DNA from: JADJQU01 sp035490315
Lineage (GTDB): Bacteria > Planctomycetota > UBA1135 > GCA-002686595
Assembly: GCA_035490315.1 (NCBI GenBank)
Contig: DATHET010000307.1
Span: 14,927-78,926, forward strand
Direction: 5' to 3'
Length of the DNA: 64,000 nucleotides
The notes under the pieces were generated by a model. It had not been told where the DNA came from and ran no database searches. It saw only the letters and a program-made list of their open reading frames with translations. The first letter of the stretch is position 1, and every line of letters starts with the position of its first letter. Below, in pieces: positions 35,101 to 43,385 of the stretch. The position numbers were made by a program, and so were the translations under genes.

Positions 35101-37241
35101 CCAAGTTCGACATGAACCTGGTCGTGATCCCGCGCAGCGAGCAACGCGTCGGCCGCGCAGAGTCCGACGAGGACGGCGACGCGATCATCGAGTGGGAATA
35201 CAACACCGATCTGTTCGATCGCGCGCGCGTCGTGCGCATGGTCGGCCACCTGCGCCGATTGCTCGAAGGGCTCGAAGCAGGCTTCGACGCGAAGTGCGCG
35301 GCGCTGGAGATGCTCTCCAAGGAAGAGCTGGCGGAGGTCGCGGCATTCAATGCGACGGACGCGCCCTTCCCGCGCGAGCTCGGGCTCGTCGACCTCTTCC
35401 GCGAGCAGGCCGGGCTCGCTCCCGATGCGATCGCGGTAAGTTTCGGGACCTCGCGCGTCTCCTACCGCGAGCTCTCGGAGCGCGTCGATCGACTCGCCGC
35501 GCACCTGGCCTCGAAAGGCGTAGCGCACGGCGATCTGGTCGGTGTGTGTGTCGAGCGCTCGCTCCCCATGCTCGTGTCGCTGCTCGCGATCTCCGCTTGC
35601 GGCGGCGCTTACCTGCCTCTGGATCCCGCGCTTCCGCCGGACCGTCTCGACTACATCCTCGGCGATGCCTTTTCAGCGACCGCGCGGCCCTGGGTGATCT
35701 CCCAGGCTTCCTTGTCGGAGCGCTTGCCGAAGCGCCTGGGCGAGGGCCTGATCGACATCGACATTGCGCTCGCCGCTCCCGCGAGCCCGCTCGCGCGCGA
35801 AAATCCGCGGCCGGCGCGCGGCGGGGATCGCGCCTACGTGATCTACACCTCGGGCTCGACCGGAAAGCCCAAGGGTGTCGAGGTCACCCAGTCCAACCTG
35901 GTCAATTTCCTGACCTCGATGCGCAAGCGCCTGCCGCTGGCCCGCGGCGACGTGCTGCTCGCGATCACGACCCTGTCCTTCGACATCGCCGGGTTGGAGC
36001 TGTTCCTGCCCCTGTGCTGCGGCGCCGCCGTGGCGATCGCGACGCGCGAGGAAGCCAGCGATGCGCAGAACCTCTCGGTCGTGCTCGCGCGCGAGAAGGC
36101 GACCTGTCTCCAAGCGACGCCGGCCACCTGGCGCATGCTGGTCGAAGCCGGCTGGCAGCCGCAGTCGCCGCTCACGGCCCTGTGCGGCGGCGAAGCCCTG
36201 CCGCTCGAGCTCGCGCGCGAGATCGCGGCGCGCACGCGGAAGCTCTTCAACCTGTACGGCCCGACCGAGACCACGATCTGGTCGTCGATCGACAGCGTGG
36301 AGCCGGAAGCGCGCGAGGTCACGATCGGCCGGCCGCTCGACAACACACGGCTGTACGTCCTCGGACCCCAGCGCGAATTGCTCCCTCAAGGCGCCAGCGG
36401 CGAATTGTGGATCTCCGGCGCCGGCGTGGCACGGGGATACCACGGCCGAGCCGAGCTCACCGCCGAGCGTTTCCTGCCCGATCCCTTCGCATCGAGCGCT
36501 GCGCGCATGTACCGCACCGGCGATCTCGCGCGCCGACGCGCCGATGGCCGCATCGAGTACCAGGGCCGGTTGGACCAGCAGATCAAGCTGCGCGGATTCC
36601 GCATCGAGCTGGGCGAGATCGAGGCCGCATTGCGCGCCCATCCGGCTGTCCTGGACGCGGCCGTGGACCTGCGCGAGCTCGGCGCCGGCGACCAGCGCCT
36701 GGTCGCCTGGTACGTCGCCGCCGATCCCACGGCCCAGGGCGAGATCGAGCTGCGCGACTTCCTGGCGCGCCAGTTGCCCGAGTACATGGTCCCGTCGGCC
36801 TTTGCCCGCCTCGAGGCCTTGCCGCGCACGCACAACGGCAAGCTGGATCGCGCGGGCCTGCCGGCGGCGGCGGGCATCGCGCGCCACGGCGATTTCAGCG
36901 CGCCCGCGGGCGAGCTCGAGCTCGGCGTGGCCGAGATCTGGCGCGAAGTCCTGGCGCTCGAGCAGGTCGGCGCGCGCGATCGCTTCTTCGATCTCGGCGG
37001 ACACTCGCTGCTCGCCATGCGCGCGATCACGCGCATGGAAGCGCGCTTCGGCGTGCGCGTCCCGGCGCGCGACCTGATGCTGCAGAATCTCGCGCAGCTG
37101 GCGAGCGCGATCGCGGAACGACAAGCGAAGACCGACAAGTCGCGGCGGCCGCTCGAGCCCGCCGCGCCCGATGCGAAGAAGTCGAATGGCCTGCTCGGCG
37201 CGCTGCGCGGCTTCCTGGGCAAGCCGCCGCGGCCCGACTAG
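32145..37241 (+). CDS. Two-module nonribosomal peptide synthetase, A-T-C-A-T, no release domain
   Basis: The product has 1698 residues. Order: adenylation 1 (about 10-500; YTSGSTGRPKGVMVEH), carrier 1 (LGGHSLLAMQ near 547), condensation (about 610-1050; HHFVHDGWS near 741), adenylation 2 (YTSGSTGKPKGVEV near 1232) and carrier 2 (LGGHSLLAMR near 1618), then a Lys-rich tail with NGLLGALRGFLGK. A hand-aligned specificity code reads DVENVAGITK for A1 and DILALGLIWK for A2. The second is one position from the glycine code DILQLGLIWK as I recall it, so Gly is suggested for A2; A1 is unassigned. There is no thioesterase, reductase, phosphopantetheinyl transferase, MbtH or transporter nearby. The ATG at 32145 is preferred over a GTG 42 bases upstream. 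Confidence 0.9.
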   Translation: MEIAPTDLALVHEAVFETARHRPEGIATLSVERSQTYAELERSARDVAAALAALGAGPERIVAVCIERSVEIGAAVLGVLASGAAYLPIDPSTPPARLRELIADSGAILVLTSKRLAAHCAAGGVPVIAVDDLPAERAVAKRPSLENLAYVLYTSGSTGRPKGVMVEHRSLAVHARGMASHFGLEPADRVLQFASLAFDVAAEELFPTWLAGATVCLRDEAIANSFAAFTKFLAEKKISVANLPAGFWQEWTSELARTATGLDPSLRLVIAGSERASPASLAQWKSRFGERPRWMNGYGPTETTITATTFEPSSDGFDPRAASVPIGLPLPWVELHVLDAELREVEDGMPGELAIAGAGVARGYLGAPELSAAKFVRDPFSTQAGARMYLSGDRVRRRSDGVVEFLGREDDQVKLRGYRIELGEIESALEKLPGVAAAAVLLREDTPGVRNLVGYVSPVDGAAIDVDVLRNALSKTLSEYMVPAEILVLAQWPRTAGGKLDRKSLPAPLRRASGEPPRGKTEVLLATLWCELLGLAAVGRDDHFFRLGGHSLLAMQLAGRLAERAKLELTPRLVFEHPTLSALAAAIDAGPGNPWPTYPPMRRVDRSLPIPLSASQEPVWFLLQLEPGLLAYNTQFSVRFAGAIDPLALRRALALLVERHEILRTTFHAVGDTPRQTIHPAWQPPMELIDLSLEPAAIRQARAETICAKLCVRRFDVGELPLVEWTLLKHAPDDWELVQVEHHFVHDGWSIMLLMRDLAKLYGDCAAGRAPSLPAQQFQFADYVTWQREMLSGPRRERLVGFWRERLRGAPALLTLPTDRQRPALQTFNGASEVLTIPPVLFKSLAGLARREGFTPFQLLLTAFEIVLSRHSGQSDIVIATAAANRRTLEVEGILGMLVNPVPIRVDTSGDISLRELATRVRASALESFEHQDLPFESVVQAVEPPRDFSHNPIFQVLFSFHDSAVPDLAMGSARGRMVYRYNGSAKFDMNLVVIPRSEQRVGRAESDEDGDAIIEWEYNTDLFDRARVVRMVGHLRRLLEGLEAGFDAKCAALEMLSKEELAEVAAFNATDAPFPRELGLVDLFREQAGLAPDAIAVSFGTSRVSYRELSERVDRLAAHLASKGVAHGDLVGVCVERSLPMLVSLLAISACGGAYLPLDPALPPDRLDYILGDAFSATARPWVISQASLSERLPKRLGEGLIDIDIALAAPASPLARENPRPARGGDRAYVIYTSGSTGKPKGVEVTQSNLVNFLTSMRKRLPLARGDVLLAITTLSFDIAGLELFLPLCCGAAVAIATREEASDAQNLSVVLAREKATCLQATPATWRMLVEAGWQPQSPLTALCGGEALPLELAREIAARTRKLFNLYGPTETTIWSSIDSVEPEAREVTIGRPLDNTRLYVLGPQRELLPQGASGELWISGAGVARGYHGRAELTAERFLPDPFASSAARMYRTGDLARRRADGRIEYQGRLDQQIKLRGFRIELGEIEAALRAHPAVLDAAVDLRELGAGDQRLVAWYVAADPTAQGEIELRDFLARQLPEYMVPSAFARLEALPRTHNGKLDRAGLPAAAGIARHGDFSAPAGELELGVAEIWREVLALEQVGARDRFFDLGGHSLLAMRAITRMEARFGVRVPARDLMLQNLAQLASAIAERQAKTDKSRRPLEPAAPDAKKSNGLLGALRGFLGKPPRPD

Positions 37242-37351
37242 GAGACGACAGGCGGAAGGGCCTGCTGGAAATCGCGAGCCACTGCTACTGTGGACGTCGC
37301 GCACGTCGCGCCGTCCCACCCTGAGTTGCGCGTTCGAAACGGAGGAACGCA

Positions 37352-39724
37352 ATGCTCCGCAGAATTCACGGCCTGAGTCTCCCGCTGGTTCTCGCACTGG
37401 CCTCGCAGATCCCTGCGAGCGCCCAGGTCAGGCTGAGTCAGATCTACGGAGCCGGCAGCAACTCGCAGTCGCCGTGCTCGCACGACTACATCGAGATCTG
37501 CAATTCAGGACCGCCGCAGTCCTTGAGCGGCTGGTCGGTGCAATACGCCGCGGCAACGGGCCTGTCGTGGACCGTGACGCCTCTGCCGTCGATCACGCTG
37601 GGAACTGGACAGTTCCTGCTCGTGCAGGAAGCCAAGGGCGCCCTCGCGCTCGGACAGACGCCCGGCCTGCCTGCGCCCGACGCGATCGGCTCGTCGGGGA
37701 TGTCGGCCAGCGACATGAAGCTCGCGCTGCTCAGCTCCACCCTTTCGCTCGTCGGCGCCACGCCCACCTATGCCGGCAATTCCACGCTGGTCGATTTCGT
37801 CGGCGCGGGGGTCCAGGCGAATTGGAACGAGACGGCGGCCCTGGGTGGCGCATTCTCCGCGGCCGACAACGCGCCTGCGCCGAGCACCGCCTACGCCCTC
37901 TACCGCCGCGGTTGCGGCGCCACGGACACGGACGTCAACAAGGACGACTGGGCCACTGGTTTTCCCGGCCCGCGCAATTCGGCAACGGCCCCGAGCAATG
38001 GGATGACCGTGCTCGGAACCTCGTTGCCCCTGACGCTCGAGGAATTGCAGACAGCGCGTCTCACGGTGACGCCTTTCCGCTGCGGCAGCCTGGCTGTGGG
38101 CGTGGGTACCCTGGTCACGATCGACCTGAGCCCGATCGGCGGTGGCAGCGCGGTCGCGATGGTCGACACTGGCGCGAGCCCTGACGAGATCGCGGGCGAC
38201 GGCGTCTACACCGCGAACGCCACGGTCGCGGCCGGGACGAGCACGGGAACGAAAAATCTTGCCTTGACCGTCAATGACGCGAGCGGCAATTCCGGCGGCG
38301 GCTATCTCTCGATCGTCGTCCTGCCCACGACCACGCCCGACAACGACAATTGTTTCACGGCTCAAGCCGTCTTGATTCCGTCGTCCACGCAGGGCACGGT
38401 GGCGGATGCGACCGTCGAATCGAATCCGTTCATCACTTCCGCCGGCCTGTTGGTCAGCGGCATGAGCTCGCGGCGCGGCGTGTGGTACACGGTCCAAGGC
38501 AATGGCAACACGCTGACGGCTTCCCTGTGCGGCGCGCTGCCGATCTTCGACTCGGTGATGATCGTGATGGCCGGGACCTGCGACGGACTGAGCATCATCG
38601 GGACCGACGACGACGCTTGCGCGTCCTTGAATGCCTCGGCGCTCACGTGGTGCTCCGAGGCGGGCACGACCTATTTCATCTGGGTCGCGTCCTTCCTCTC
38701 GACAGCAGAGACCAACGCATTCACGCTGAATCTCACGGACACCGGCCCGTGCACGACGGCCTTCCCGGTTCGGATCTGCAGCGGTGTCGGTGGTCCCTAC
38801 ACCGAAGTCGAGCCGGGCTACGGGATCCACGACAACGAGGGCTGCGTCTTCTCGCCGAACCGCTTCACGGACATCGCTTCCCCCGTCTACCCGGGAACTG
38901 TCATTCGCGGCACGGCCATGGGGATGATCGGCAATCGTGACGTGGACGCGTATCGATTCCAGGCGCTTGCCAACGACACGCTCACGATCACGATCGACAC
39001 GCTCGGATCCGGCGCCCAGGCACAGCTCCATTCGCTCTCGGCCGGAGGCCTGTGTCCCCAGGTGCCGATCGTCAACACTCTGACGCTCACCAGCCGTTGC
39101 ACGAGCGGCTTGCAGACCGCCGTCGCGCCGCTGACCGCGGGCACCTGGTACAGCGTTCAAGTCATCGGCGGCCTCGGGCTGCAGTTCAGCCCCTCGGCGC
39201 TCGTGTTCGGAGGCCAGATGCCGGGCGGGACAACGTACGAGTACAGGCTCGTGCTGTCCCTGGGCAACGGACTGCCGACGACCACTTATTGCACGGCGAA
39301 GGTCAACTCGGTCGGCTGCACGCCCGCGATCGGCTCGAACGGAACCTCGAGCGCCACGGCGGCCTCTGGATTCACGGTCAGCGCCGTCAACGTGCGCAAT
39401 CAGAAACCGGGCCTGGTGCTCTACACCAACGCCGGCCGTGCCGCGCTGCCGTTCCAGGGCGGCCTGCGTTGCGTCAATGCCCCGATCAAGCGCTCGATCC
39501 CGATCAACTCGGGTGGCACACCCCTGCCGACGAGCGACTGCTCGGGCGTCTATGCCCTGGACATGAACGCTTTCGCAACCGGGGCGCTCGGAGGCTTCCC
39601 GGCGGCATACCTGAGGCTGCCCGGCAGCGTGGTCGATTCCCAGGTCTGGGGGCGCGACCCGGGCTTCGCCTTCCCCGACAACTCGACCCTCTCGAACGGG
39701 CTGGAGTGGACCATCGGCCCTTGA
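37352..39724 (+). CDS. Secreted lamin-tail-like protein with conserved C-terminal module
   Basis: The product has 790 residues. It begins with a Sec signal peptide ([22 protein letters not shown]), and GGAGG precedes the ATG at good spacing. Residues of about 25-215 resemble a lamin-tail domain ([20 protein letters not shown]), followed by an Ig-like domain ([30 protein letters not shown]) and carbohydrate-binding-like segments ([19 protein letters not shown]). The last ~145 residues are a module also present in the gene at 50007 ([62 protein letters not shown]). The protein is probably extracellular or cell-surface. No catalytic motif was recognised. Confidence 0.82.
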   Translation: MLRRIHGLSLPLVLALASQIPASAQVRLSQIYGAGSNSQSPCSHDYIEICNSGPPQSLSGWSVQYAAATGLSWTVTPLPSITLGTGQFLLVQEAKGALALGQTPGLPAPDAIGSSGMSASDMKLALLSSTLSLVGATPTYAGNSTLVDFVGAGVQANWNETAALGGAFSAADNAPAPSTAYALYRRGCGATDTDVNKDDWATGFPGPRNSATAPSNGMTVLGTSLPLTLEELQTARLTVTPFRCGSLAVGVGTLVTIDLSPIGGGSAVAMVDTGASPDEIAGDGVYTANATVAAGTSTGTKNLALTVNDASGNSGGGYLSIVVLPTTTPDNDNCFTAQAVLIPSSTQGTVADATVESNPFITSAGLLVSGMSSRRGVWYTVQGNGNTLTASLCGALPIFDSVMIVMAGTCDGLSIIGTDDDACASLNASALTWCSEAGTTYFIWVASFLSTAETNAFTLNLTDTGPCTTAFPVRICSGVGGPYTEVEPGYGIHDNEGCVFSPNRFTDIASPVYPGTVIRGTAMGMIGNRDVDAYRFQALANDTLTITIDTLGSGAQAQLHSLSAGGLCPQVPIVNTLTLTSRCTSGLQTAVAPLTAGTWYSVQVIGGLGLQFSPSALVFGGQMPGGTTYEYRLVLSLGNGLPTTTYCTAKVNSVGCTPAIGSNGTSSATAASGFTVSAVNVRNQKPGLVLYTNAGRAALPFQGGLRCVNAPIKRSIPINSGGTPLPTSDCSGVYALDMNAFATGALGGFPAAYLRLPGSVVDSQVWGRDPGFAFPDNSTLSNGLEWTIGP

Positions 39725-39749
39725 CGGCGGCGCGCAAGCCCGCGCGGAC

Positions 39750-39783
39750 TTGCATTGTTCTCGGATAAGAACTATTCTTATCC
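39750..39783 (+). promoter_or_regulatory. Promoter overlapping a 21-bp inverted-repeat operator for the Fur-family gene
   Basis: A -35-like TTGCAT at 39750-39755 and a -10-like TATTCT at 39773-39778 are separated by 17 bases. A perfect inverted repeat, GGATAAGAA and TTCTTATCC around CTA (39763-39783), covers the -10. The arms contain AGAA-N3-TTCT, which recurs upstream of ahpC. The start codon is only two bases after the operator, so the message may be leaderless. Binding by the encoded Fur-family protein is inference. Confidence 0.6.
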
Positions 39784-39785
39784 CC

Positions 39786-40256
39786 ATGAGCCGAGAGATC
39801 GCCGAGCGCCTGCGCCAGCTGGACATCCTGCCTTCCGCCCAACGCGTGGCGGTGGCCGAGTTCGTGCTCTCGACCTGCACGCACCCCGGCGCCGAGGAAG
39901 TCTTCCGGGCCATCCAGCCCAGGGTCCCGGCCATCTCGCTCGCCACGGTCTACAACACGCTGCACCTCCTGGCGCAGAAAGGCCTGCTGCGCGAGCTGGC
40001 CATCGCCGAGGGCAAGGTCGTGTTCGACTGCATGGTCGAGCCCCACCACCACATCGTCGACCTGGACACGGGCGCGATCCACGACCTGCCGTGGACGGCG
40101 GTGAAAGTGAGCCGCGCCCAGGAAGCCGCAGCGGCCCTGGGCTTCGACGTCAGCGAGTATCAGGTCGTGCTGCGCGGCAAGAAGAGCAAGCCCGCCAAGA
40201 CGCCCGTCAAGGCGCCCGCCGGCAAGGCGCGCAAGACCCGCAAGAGCGGAAGCTGA
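39786..40256 (+). CDS. Fur-family regulator, PerR-like
   Basis: A 156-residue protein with a winged-helix N-terminus (LPSAQRVAVAEFVLSTCTHPGAEEVF, ISLATVYNTLHLLAQKGLL) and the Fur metal region EPHHHIVDLDTGAIHDL. The two CxxC pairs that hold structural zinc in many Fur and PerR proteins are missing; the only cysteines seen lie in STCTHPG and FDCMVEP. A Lys-rich tail (GKKSKPAKTP) follows. Position before ahpC-ahpD and a shared operator point to a peroxide-sensing repressor rather than an iron regulator, but this is inference. The ATG at 39786 was chosen because an upstream in-frame TTG lies inside the promoter. Confidence 0.8.
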   Translation: MSREIAERLRQLDILPSAQRVAVAEFVLSTCTHPGAEEVFRAIQPRVPAISLATVYNTLHLLAQKGLLRELAIAEGKVVFDCMVEPHHHIVDLDTGAIHDLPWTAVKVSRAQEAAAALGFDVSEYQVVLRGKKSKPAKTPVKAPAGKARKTRKSGS

Positions 40257-40301
40257 ACGCGCATGGAAAGAGACCCTCGGCCGCCTTGCTGACCACGATC
40301 T

Positions 40302-40312
40302 AGAACAATTCT
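40302..40312 (+). promoter_or_regulatory. Putative Fur/PerR-like operator upstream of ahpC
   Basis: An AGAA-CAA-TTCT inverted repeat matches the core of the operator at 39763-39783 (AGAA-CTA-TTCT). It lies 60 bases before the ahpC start. No clear -35/-10 pair was found at standard spacing, though a TTGCTG lies near 40286. Confidence 0.5.
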
Positions 40313-40372
40313 TGTGTACGACTTACTACTGAATACAGCCACGACCCCCACCCCAAGCCTCGAGGACCCACC

Positions 40373-40909
40373 ATGTTGACCGTAGGAGACCATTTCCCCC
40401 GTTTCGATCTGCAAGCTGTCACCAGCCTGAACAAGGGCAAGGAATTCGAGTCGATCACCGACAAGAGCTTTCCCGGCAAGTGGCTGGTGCTGTTCCTGTG
40501 GCCGATGGACTTCACCTTCGTCTGCCCGACCGAGATCGCCGAGTTCGGCAAGCAGAACGCGGCTTTCCGCGAGCGCGACGCCCAGGTGCTCGGCGCGAGC
40601 ACCGACACGCACTTCGTGCACCTGGCCTGGCGCAACAACCACGCCGACTTGAAGCATCTGCCCTTCCCGATGCTAGCCGACACCAAGCGCGAGCTGTCGC
40701 TGGCCCTGGGTGTGCTGCACAAGGAAGCCGGCGTTCCGCTGCGCGCCACCTTCGTGGTCGACCCAGAGGGAGTGATCCGCCACGTCAGCGTCAACGACCT
40801 CTCGGTCGGCCGCAACGTGGAAGAAGTGCTGCGCATCCTCGACGCGCTGCAGACCGACGAGCTGTGCCCGTGCAACTGGAAGGCCGGCGAGCCGACCTTG
40901 ACGGTGTGA
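40373..40909 (+). CDS. ahpC: Alkyl hydroperoxide reductase AhpC (2-Cys peroxiredoxin)
   Basis: A 178-residue peroxiredoxin. The peroxidatic Cys is in DFTFVCPTE at about residue 51 and the resolving Cys lies near the C-terminus in DELCPCNWK. The GAST and FVVDPEGVIRHV segments are typical. It reduces hydrogen peroxide and organic hydroperoxides. The form with a short C-terminus and an AhpD partner gene next to it resembles the actinobacterial AhpC/AhpD system, which recycles through AhpD rather than AhpF. A GAGGA Shine-Dalgarno sequence precedes the ATG. The upstream operator suggests peroxide-responsive control. Confidence 0.93.
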   Translation: MLTVGDHFPRFDLQAVTSLNKGKEFESITDKSFPGKWLVLFLWPMDFTFVCPTEIAEFGKQNAAFRERDAQVLGASTDTHFVHLAWRNNHADLKHLPFPMLADTKRELSLALGVLHKEAGVPLRATFVVDPEGVIRHVSVNDLSVGRNVEEVLRILDALQTDELCPCNWKAGEPTLTV

Positions 40910-40911
40910 CC

Positions 40912-41472
40912 ATGCAGCACACCGAGATCCTGCGCCAGCGCATCGGAGAGGAATGCAAGGACGTGCGGCTCAACTTGAGCGCCGTGCTCACGAGTCCCAG
41001 CAGCTTGAGCGAAGCTCAACGCTGGGGCACGGCGGTCGCGGCTGCCGCGGCGTCGCGCTGCGGAGAGCTGGGCCTGGCGATCGCGCAGGATGCACAGCTC
41101 GCGGTCGACGCGCGCGTCCTCGAGGACGCGCGCGCCGCCGCGGCGCTGATGGCGATGAACAACGTCTACTACCGCTTCCGGCACATGGTCGAGAAGCCGG
41201 TGTACGCCACCAAGCGCCCCGGCCTGCGCATGAACCGCATCGCCCAGCCCGCGACGAACAAGCTCGACTTCGAGCTCTTCTGCCTCGCGGTCAGCGCGAT
41301 CAACGGCTGCGGCACCTGCGTGCAGGCCCACGAGAAAACCGTGCTCGAGGGCGGCCTCAGCGAGGATCAGGTCCACGACGCGGTGCGGATCGCGGCGGTG
41401 ATCCACTCGGCGGCGGTCGCGCTGGAAATGCTGGACATGGTTCCTGGCGCGCCGGCTGGGAACGCGGGCTGA
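40912..41472 (+). CDS. ahpD: Alkyl hydroperoxide reductase AhpD
   Basis: A 186-residue helical protein of the carboxymuconolactone decarboxylase/AhpD family. The redox CxxC is in INGCGTCVQAHEKTV at about residues 130-140, with the following His in the AhpD arrangement (CxxCxxxH). AhpD reduces oxidised AhpC using dihydrolipoamide-type electrons. It begins two bases after ahpC, so the two are clearly one transcription unit. The segment NNVYYRFRHMVEKPVYA is characteristic of the family. Confidence 0.92.
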   Translation: MQHTEILRQRIGEECKDVRLNLSAVLTSPSSLSEAQRWGTAVAAAAASRCGELGLAIAQDAQLAVDARVLEDARAAAALMAMNNVYYRFRHMVEKPVYATKRPGLRMNRIAQPATNKLDFELFCLAVSAINGCGTCVQAHEKTVLEGGLSEDQVHDAVRIAAVIHSAAVALEMLDMVPGAPAGNAG

Positions 41473-41549
41473 AGCGCGGCTCCGGTTGCCGACGCCGATC
41501 ATCGGTGTCTGGCGGCCGGGGCTCGCTGTGCGTACCGTCGTCGCGCGGC

Positions 41550-42353
41550 ATGGCAAGCGAACGCATCGATCCGCTGTTCTTCGGCATCAAGGATCGCCGC
41601 CTCTTCGGCTGCCACCACGCCCCGTCGCAGGGTCCGGCGCCGAAGCTCGGCGTCGTGATCGCGCCGGCGGTCGGCCATGAGTACTCGCGCGCCCACCGCG
41701 CCCTCCGGCAGCTCGCCGGCTCCTGCGCCGTCGCGGGCCTGCGCGCCCTGCGCTTCGACTTCAGCTCCACCGGCGACTCCCAGGGCGATCGGTGGCCCGA
41801 ATCGCTCGGGCCCTGGCGCGAGGATCTGGAGCACGCCCTGCGCGAGCTCGCTTCGCGCACGCGGGTTGCGCGCACGGCGCTGCTCGGCGTGCGCGTCTCC
41901 GCCAGCCTGGCCGTCGACTGCGCGGCACGCAATCCCGGCTGCGCCGCGCTGGTGCTCTGGGATCCGTGCTTCGATGGAGCGGCCCACGAGCAGTCCTTGC
42001 GCCAGGCGCAGGAGCGGTTCGAAGCGAGCCTCGCCTCGCCGATCCGCCGCGCGGGCCAACAGGAGGCCGGCGTCGAGTGCCTGGGCTTCCACTGGCCCGC
42101 CGCGCTGCTCGGCGAGCTTCGCGAGTGGCGCGCGCCGAGCTTCGAGCAGGGCGCGCCGCAGCGCGTGCTGATCCTCGAGTCAGCGCTCTCGCCGCGCGCG
42201 AGCGAGCTCGCCCTTCTGCTCGGGAAACGTGGCGCGCGGGTCTCGCACGAGGTCTCGCGCGGATCGCAGCCCTGGAACGACGAGGTCGACCAGGGCCTGG
42301 TGCCGGCCGTCGATCTCGCTCGCATCGTCGACTTCCTGCGCGAGGAGAGCTGA
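41550..42353 (+). CDS. Alpha/beta hydrolase resembling exosortase-associated hydrolase 2
   Basis: The product has 267 residues with an alpha/beta-hydrolase look: a possible oxyanion region (VVIAPAVGHEYSRAHRALRQLA), FDFSSTGDSQGD and a nucleophile-elbow region that reads LLGVRVSAS, in which the expected GxSxG is not intact. The first part (FFGIKDRRLFGCHHAP) resembles hydrolases encoded with exosortase/EPS loci, as I recall that family. It may be a degenerate or non-catalytic member. The next gene is a second hydrolase that follows immediately. The start ATG is at 41550. No signal peptide was seen, so the location is probably cytoplasmic. Confidence 0.6.
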   Translation: MASERIDPLFFGIKDRRLFGCHHAPSQGPAPKLGVVIAPAVGHEYSRAHRALRQLAGSCAVAGLRALRFDFSSTGDSQGDRWPESLGPWREDLEHALRELASRTRVARTALLGVRVSASLAVDCAARNPGCAALVLWDPCFDGAAHEQSLRQAQERFEASLASPIRRAGQQEAGVECLGFHWPAALLGELREWRAPSFEQGAPQRVLILESALSPRASELALLLGKRGARVSHEVSRGSQPWNDEVDQGLVPAVDLARIVDFLREES

Positions 42354-43208
42354 TTGGTCCGCGAAGAAGTCCTGCGCGCCGGCGGCGACGGCTCGCTGGT
42401 CGGGATCGCGAGCTTCCCCGACCAGCCGGCGCGCGCCGGCGTGGTGCTGCTGAACGCCGGCCTGGTGCACCGCGTCGGCCCGGCGCGCCTGTGGGTGGCC
42501 CTGGCGCGCCGCTCGAGCGAGCTGGGCCTGGCCACGCTGCGCCTGGATTTCTCCGGCATCGGCGATTCGCCCGAGACCGCCGCGAGCGCGCGCTTCGAAG
42601 CCCGAGCGCCCAAGGAAGCCCGCGCCGGCATGGACGCCCTGGCCGCCGCGAGCGGCGTCGAGCGTTTCGCCCTGATCGGGCTGTGCTCCGGCGCCGAGAT
42701 GGCCTTCAAGACGGCGCTCGAGGATCCGCGTGTGCGCGAGCTGGTGCTGATCAACTCCCCGCGCTTCCTCGAGGAGCCCTCGGCCGAGCTGGTCGCGCGG
42801 CTCGAGAAGCAGCAGGACGCGCGCTACTACTGGCGCGTCGCCCTGCGCAATCCGCGCAGCTGGTGGAAGGCGCTGCGCGGCAAGGCCGACCTGCGCGCCA
42901 TGGCGCGAGCCGCGCTCCTGCGCGTCCGAAGCCGCGAGACCAGGCCAGCCGGCGCGCCCGATTCCGCGGACGCGCGCGCGTTCCGGACGCTCGTCCAGCG
43001 CGGAACGAACGTCCATCTCGTGCTCTCCGAAGGCGACTGGGGACAGGACTACCTCGACGCCATCCTCGGGGCCAGCTTCGACGCCGGCGGCGCGAGCGGG
43101 AAGATCCAACGCACGATCGTGCCGGCCTGCGATCACCTGCTGACGCCGCTGGCGGCTCAGCGCGCGCTGCTCGACCACGTCGAGCGACTCGCGCGGACCT
43201 GGATCTGA
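42354..43208 (+). CDS. Alpha/beta hydrolase resembling exosortase-associated hydrolase 1
   Basis: The product has 284 residues. LRLDFSGIGDSPE marks the family's early loop, and the nucleophile elbow reads ALIGLCSGAEMA (G-x-C-x-G), where Cys takes the usual Ser position, as in the GLCDGA form I recall for exosortase-associated hydrolase 1. A C-terminal His is available in VPACDHLLTPL. The start is TTG at 42354, directly after the stop of the previous gene, so the two are coupled. The substrate is not known. A 20-bp inverted repeat begins five bases after its stop. Confidence 0.6.
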   Translation: MVREEVLRAGGDGSLVGIASFPDQPARAGVVLLNAGLVHRVGPARLWVALARRSSELGLATLRLDFSGIGDSPETAASARFEARAPKEARAGMDALAAASGVERFALIGLCSGAEMAFKTALEDPRVRELVLINSPRFLEEPSAELVARLEKQQDARYYWRVALRNPRSWWKALRGKADLRAMARAALLRVRSRETRPAGAPDSADARAFRTLVQRGTNVHLVLSEGDWGQDYLDAILGASFDAGGASGKIQRTIVPACDHLLTPLAAQRALLDHVERLARTWI

Positions 43209-43213
43209 GCGAG

Positions 43214-43315
43214 GCTGCCCCGCATCGCTGTGCTGCCGAGGCGCCGGGGCCGTCTGGGCAAGCAGCTCCGCTTCGAAAAGAAGCTCGCGCGCCATGCACA
43301 GCGATGCGGGGCAGC
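43214..43315. repeat. 20-bp perfect inverted repeat, 102 bp overall
   Basis: The arms at 43214-43233 and 43296-43315 are exact reverse complements (arm GCTGCCCCGCATCGCTGTGC). The 62 bases between include a small hairpin near 43270-43284 (GCTTC, then GAAGC). It begins 5 bases after the hydrolase stop and ends 70 bases before the deacetylase gene, so it may act in termination or be an element remnant. No T-tract follows. Confidence 0.6.
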
Positions 43316-43385
43316 AGCTGCCCGCGGGCCAGCGCCACTTGCGTCCCTGTTCGGGAGGGATGACAATCGCTACGGAGACCTGCGG

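Noticed and set aside
39750..39785. Start of the Fur-family gene at TTG 39750
   Set aside because: This extension would translate the -35/-10 promoter and operator; the ATG at 39786 fits the Fur N-terminus.
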